This document shows, in pieces, positions 5,938 through 8,861 of a stretch of DNA of 8,861 nucleotides (position 1 is the first letter of the stretch; each line of letters starts with the position of its first letter). Position numbers and translations under genes: made by a program. The notes under the pieces were generated by a model, which did no database searches, had not been told where the DNA came from, and saw only the letters and a program-made list of their open reading frames with translations. The stretch spans positions 1 to 8,861 of the forward strand of contig NZGX01000002.1 in assembly GCA_002691085.1 (NCBI GenBank). The letters run 5' to 3'. The DNA comes from Rhodospirillaceae bacterium. Its GTDB lineage: Bacteria; Pseudomonadota; Alphaproteobacteria; Rhodospirillales; Rhodospirillaceae.

Positions 5938-7914
5938 ATGAAAAAAATAACAGTATTTTTCATATTCTTATTAATTTTTATTAATAAAAATGTTTACTCA
6001 AATGAAAATTTTTATTCCTTTGAAGGTCATGTTTATGAATATGTACCAGAAGCTATGTCATGGAGTGAAGCTGTAGAATTTGCATTTAAAAAAGGTGGAT
6101 ATCTGGTTGAGATAAACTCATTTCAAGAAAATATTTTCATCAAAAATTTACTATCAGTTGTCAAAACCACTGCATCTGATGGAGGTGAAGCAAAATATTC
6201 CTGGTTAGGGGGTTCACTTAATCAAGATACGGATCTATGGGAATGGAATAATGGAAGACAGATACAGTTAAACGATAAATTGGATAGACCTCTGTGGGGA
6301 AATGGACCTGGTTTTGTTAACAGTCTTAGTGAACCTGACCAATCAATTGAAGATCAGAACTGTCTTTCTATGGGTGCTGAAATGTGGCCTAAAGAAAGTA
6401 CCGAAAATAACTTTTTAGGTAAAAAGGGACAATGGAATGATCTATTGTGTACTAATCTTCTTTCTTTCATAATTGAATACAAGACTGAAGCTATATTCTC
6501 TGATAACACCTTTTTAGATTTACCTGCCGTGTCTATAGCTGATCAATCTTATAAATTACTTCTTCAATATCATAAATGCGGATTAAAAGATTGTTTCATG
6601 ATCCTTTCAACATCTAAAAGTAATATTCCATTAAATAAACATATTGCTAGCTTAAACGAAAACGAACTTATTATACCTAGAGTTAGGATAGAAGATAACG
6701 AGAGTACAAATATAAATAATGTAAAGTTTGTAGAAATGATTCTTACATTTGATCAGGAAAATTTTACATTTGAAAAACAATCATCAGTAACTATACCATC
6801 ATTAAATACATATCCAGGACAAACAAAATCGTTTCTTAATACAGATGATTTAGTATCGAGCGAATGGGTTTTGACAACACCTAATGATGTTGGAATTAAA
6901 CAACAGGGCATAGATAAAGCAATGGACTATGCTTTTAAAGAAGATAAAAACACACGATCTGTCCTTATTGTAAAAAATGGCTCAGTAGTCGCCGAACGAT
7001 ATTCTGATGGGAATGATAAGGATACGATCTCCACATCATGGTCAACTGCTAAATCTTTTGTAAGTGCGCTTATTGGAATTGCAATTGATAAAAACCAAAT
7101 ACAATCAGTCGATATTCCAGCAAGCGATTTTATTACTGAATGGAAGAATACAGATAAAAGTTTACTCTCAATAAAAGATTTTTTGCAAATGTCATCTACT
7201 CTTCTGGAAATCGGAGATGACGGACGTCTTATGTATATTGGCTTTCAAAGTTTTGATGGCTCATATACCCTTTTAGATAATTTAGAATTTAGTATTAATC
7301 GAGTTTTTAATCCAGTTCGAAAAAATGGTTCTTATAAGTGGAACTATCAAAATGCTGATACTCAAATATTGGGTGAGATAATTGAGCGAGCATCTAATGA
7401 ATCAATATATTCATATGCTCAGGAAAATCTTTTTTCTAAAATTAATATTAAAGCAGACTGGTGGAAAGATGGTTTCAATAATTATATGGCATATTGTTGT
7501 CTTGATATGACATCAAGAGATTTTGCAAAATTTGGACTTTTATTTGCACGTGATGGACGATGGTTTGATGGACATATAAGTAACACAGAACAGCAGATCG
7601 TTTCAAAGGAGTATGTAATAGAATCTACTTCTCCTTCTGTTCTTATAAGTCAATCTTTTTACCTGAAATACGGATACCAATGGTGGGTAGATACGTCAGG
7701 TGATTGGTTTGTCGCACTTGGGTATGGGTCGAATAATATATATGTTCACCCCGGTCTAGATCTTGTAGTTGTACGAAATTCAGAGACAGAATTTAATAAT
7801 GATGGCCCAAAAGAAAGAACCACAAACTACAAGATTTCAGAACTTCCCAATGAATGGAATCACAGAGAGTTCTTCATTCCTATTATTGAATCAGCAGAAG
7901 AATTCAATCAGTAG
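5938..7914 (+). CDS. Secreted C-type lectin-like domain fused to a class C beta-lactamase-type serine hydrolase
   Basis: This is a 658-residue exported protein. Residues 1-21 are a Sec signal peptide (MKK, hydrophobic core, VYS before the cut) without a lipobox. Residues about 24-182 form a C-type lectin-like domain: SFEGHVYEYV opening, WSEA, GGYLVEINS, WLGGS (89-93), WEWNNG (101-106), E132-P-D134, C142, W166-N-D168 and C171. The EPD and WND segments are the positions that bind Ca2+ and sugar in true C-type lectins, and C142/C171 match the conserved inner disulfide. The outer cysteine pair is absent. Residues about 185-310 are a beta-rich linker of unknown type with two cysteines (C214, C219). 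Residues about 312-650 are a beta-lactamase/esterase domain (PF00144 type): S369-T-A-K372 (SxxK), Y470-Q-N472 (YxN) and H604-P-G606 (HxG in place of KTG). That set resembles EstB and 6-aminohexanoate-dimer hydrolase more than true beta-lactamases, so an ester or amide substrate is more likely than an antibiotic. The frame is intact and all three catalytic motifs are present. Its position behind the GMC gene suggests a role in releasing a substrate for the locus. Confidence 0.92.
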   Translation: MKKITVFFIFLLIFINKNVYSNENFYSFEGHVYEYVPEAMSWSEAVEFAFKKGGYLVEINSFQENIFIKNLLSVVKTTASDGGEAKYSWLGGSLNQDTDLWEWNNGRQIQLNDKLDRPLWGNGPGFVNSLSEPDQSIEDQNCLSMGAEMWPKESTENNFLGKKGQWNDLLCTNLLSFIIEYKTEAIFSDNTFLDLPAVSIADQSYKLLLQYHKCGLKDCFMILSTSKSNIPLNKHIASLNENELIIPRVRIEDNESTNINNVKFVEMILTFDQENFTFEKQSSVTIPSLNTYPGQTKSFLNTDDLVSSEWVLTTPNDVGIKQQGIDKAMDYAFKEDKNTRSVLIVKNGSVVAERYSDGNDKDTISTSWSTAKSFVSALIGIAIDKNQIQSVDIPASDFITEWKNTDKSLLSIKDFLQMSSTLLEIGDDGRLMYIGFQSFDGSYTLLDNLEFSINRVFNPVRKNGSYKWNYQNADTQILGEIIERASNESIYSYAQENLFSKINIKADWWKDGFNNYMAYCCLDMTSRDFAKFGLLFARDGRWFDGHISNTEQQIVSKEYVIESTSPSVLISQSFYLKYGYQWWVDTSGDWFVALGYGSNNIYVHPGLDLVVVRNSETEFNNDGPKERTTNYKISELPNEWNHREFFIPIIESAEEFNQ

Positions 7915-7951
7915 TATATTCAGCTATTATTTTAAATAAGTTATAAAAGTG

Positions 7952-7957
7952 TACAAT
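7952..7957 (+). promoter_or_regulatory. Weak candidate -10 (TACAAT) in the gap before the membrane-TPR gene
   Basis: The 72-bp gap 7915-7986 separates two genes of unlike composition. TACAAT is the best -10-like hexamer in it, 29 bp before the ATG at 7987. No fair -35 is present 16-18 bp upstream, and no Shine-Dalgarno precedes the ATG. The gap also has a small AT-only palindrome (7927-7939) but no GC stem with a T-tract, so no terminator for the lectin-hydrolase gene can be named. Confidence 0.2.
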
Positions 7958-7986
7958 CATAACCACTTTCTTTATTATTTAATCTT

Positions 7987-8861
7987 ATGTACAGAGTAAT
8001 CCTCAATCATATTAAAAGTGCACTTCCGCTTTTTGGAACGCTTGGTGGCATTGGTGGTTTTGTAGCTGATATCCTCCAACCTGTTGCTCCTTTCAGTAAT
8101 TATGTCTTCTTTATTTCTCTCGGACTGACTTTTGTTCTGTTACTTGTTATGTATGCAAGACAAGCCTTGAGAGAACTTTTAGTTCCGTATTTAATCTTTT
8201 CCGCCTCTTCTATGCTGTTTACTGGTTTATTGCTTGGTCTAGGAGATGACAATAATAAATCCAACGGTGTTCTTGCCTCAACCTTTCCTGCGTTGGGAGT
8301 GTTTCAGGAGTCCTTGGGGTTAATTCAAAAAGATATAGAAATTATTAAAGAGGCCACTGAAGAGATTAAACAATCAAGTGCACAGACTGCAAAGAATACT
8401 GAGAAGATTGCTGAGTCTTTAGCAGAGATGCAGAAAGGCTTTTCAAGTCTGACACAATCAGGCGGTGTTATTGCTAATCCTGAAAGACCAGAACAGTTTT
8501 ATCATAATGCACGCATTTATGAACTCTCAGGTGATTATGGAAATGCCAGAAGAAGTTATAGTCGCTATTTCTCGTTTAAACTCGATCTTCTTGATCCGCA
8601 TCTTCGTTATCAGACCTTTTTAAAAGTCCAGGAGGGACGAGCAGGGGCCTTAGAGATTTACTCTGATATGTATGATATGGACAATCGTATGATTGTTGAG
8701 TTTGCACGGATCTTATTGTTTGACTCAAAGACACGCATACAGTTGCTTGATGCTTTTATAAAGAAATATCCAGATTTTGCACCGGCTTATTATGAGCTAA
8801 GCAGAGAATACTCTCCCTCAAGAAAAGGAGTCCAGCAACCTGATGATAAAAAATCTGAGCT
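7987..8861 (+). CDS. Membrane-anchored coiled-coil/TPR-like protein, 3' end beyond window
   Basis: An open frame runs from the ATG at 7987 to the window end, giving 291 codons, so the C-terminus is missing. It was read directly by translation; an in-frame TAA at 7960 limits the start upstream. The N-terminus is hydrophobic: a glycine-rich weak segment (about 12-30), then two clear membrane helices (about 38-56 and 66-86). Next comes an amphipathic helix, probably coiled coil (about 110-152: repeating I/L with K, E and Q, such as EEIKQSSAQTAKNTEKIAESL). Residues about 168-275 look like TPR-type helical repeats (FYHNARIYELSGDYGNARRSY and, near the end, YPDFAPAYYELSREY). It is probably an inner-membrane protein with a large soluble domain used for protein contacts. 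The function is not recognised; the plan of membrane helices, coiled coil and repeat domain recurs in uncharacterised bacterial membrane proteins. GC is higher than in the neighbours (22-27 G+C per 60 bases in three lines counted, against 15-21 in two lines of the previous gene), with more CTC, GCC and CGC codons. This hints at a different origin. Confidence 0.82.
   Translation, partial: MYRVILNHIKSALPLFGTLGGIGGFVADILQPVAPFSNYVFFISLGLTFVLLLVMYARQALRELLVPYLIFSASSMLFTGLLLGLGDDNNKSNGVLASTFPALGVFQESLGLIQKDIEIIKEATEEIKQSSAQTAKNTEKIAESLAEMQKGFSSLTQSGGVIANPERPEQFYHNARIYELSGDYGNARRSYSRYFSFKLDLLDPHLRYQTFLKVQEGRAGALEIYSDMYDMDNRMIVEFARILLFDSKTRIQLLDAFIKKYPDFAPAYYELSREYSPSRKGVQQPDDKKSE

Noticed and set aside
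5938..7914. Antibiotic-resistance beta-lactamase
   Set aside because: The third motif is HPG rather than KTG, a lectin-like domain is attached, and the surroundings are catabolic, all of which fit an esterase or amidase better.
7927..7939. Small palindrome TTATTT-T-AAATAA after the lectin-hydrolase stop, considered as a terminator
   Set aside because: The stem is all A-T with a one-base loop and no T-tract, so it cannot be called an intrinsic terminator.

Overview
The window is AT-rich DNA with densely packed genes. It suggests a free-living Gram-negative bacterium, most likely a low-GC marine bacterioplankton lineage such as an alphaproteobacterial or SAR86-like group. The grounds are the AT-rich codons, secreted proteins with Sec signals but no lipobox, and a mix of flavin oxidoreductases with a peptide-type substrate-binding protein. 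This placement is an inference; no rRNA or marker gene is present to confirm it.

Left half (minus strand, about 4197 down to 1): a tight four-gene operon. In transcription order it holds an alpha/beta hydrolase (4197-3412), a luciferase-like flavin-dependent monooxygenase (3404-2223), a secreted family-5 substrate-binding protein (2230-707) and an uncharacterised protein cut by the window edge (703 to beyond 1). The junctions are a 7-bp gap, an 8-bp overlap and a 3-bp gap, so co-transcription and translational coupling are very likely.

Centre (4198-4288): a short divergent promoter region. It contains a 23-bp near-perfect palindrome (4261-4283) whose two strands each carry a -10-like hexamer. 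It lies immediately before the plus-strand oxidoreductase and is a good candidate for one operator controlling both directions.

Right half (plus strand): a complete GMC-family FAD oxidoreductase (4289-5881), then after 56 bp a secreted two-domain protein (5938-7914) with an N-terminal C-type lectin-like domain and a C-terminal class C beta-lactamase-type serine hydrolase. After a 72-bp gap comes a partial gene (7987 to the window end) for a membrane-anchored, coiled-coil, TPR-like protein. Its GC content is visibly higher than that of its neighbours.

Working hypothesis (inference): the six central genes form one divergently transcribed uptake and oxidation locus. The lectin-hydrolase would bind and cleave an ester- or amide-containing substrate outside the cytoplasm. 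The binding protein would capture the product. The luciferase-like monooxygenase, the GMC dehydrogenase and the alpha/beta hydrolase would process it inside. No permease or ATPase gene for the binding protein lies in the window. The last gene appears unrelated to this locus.
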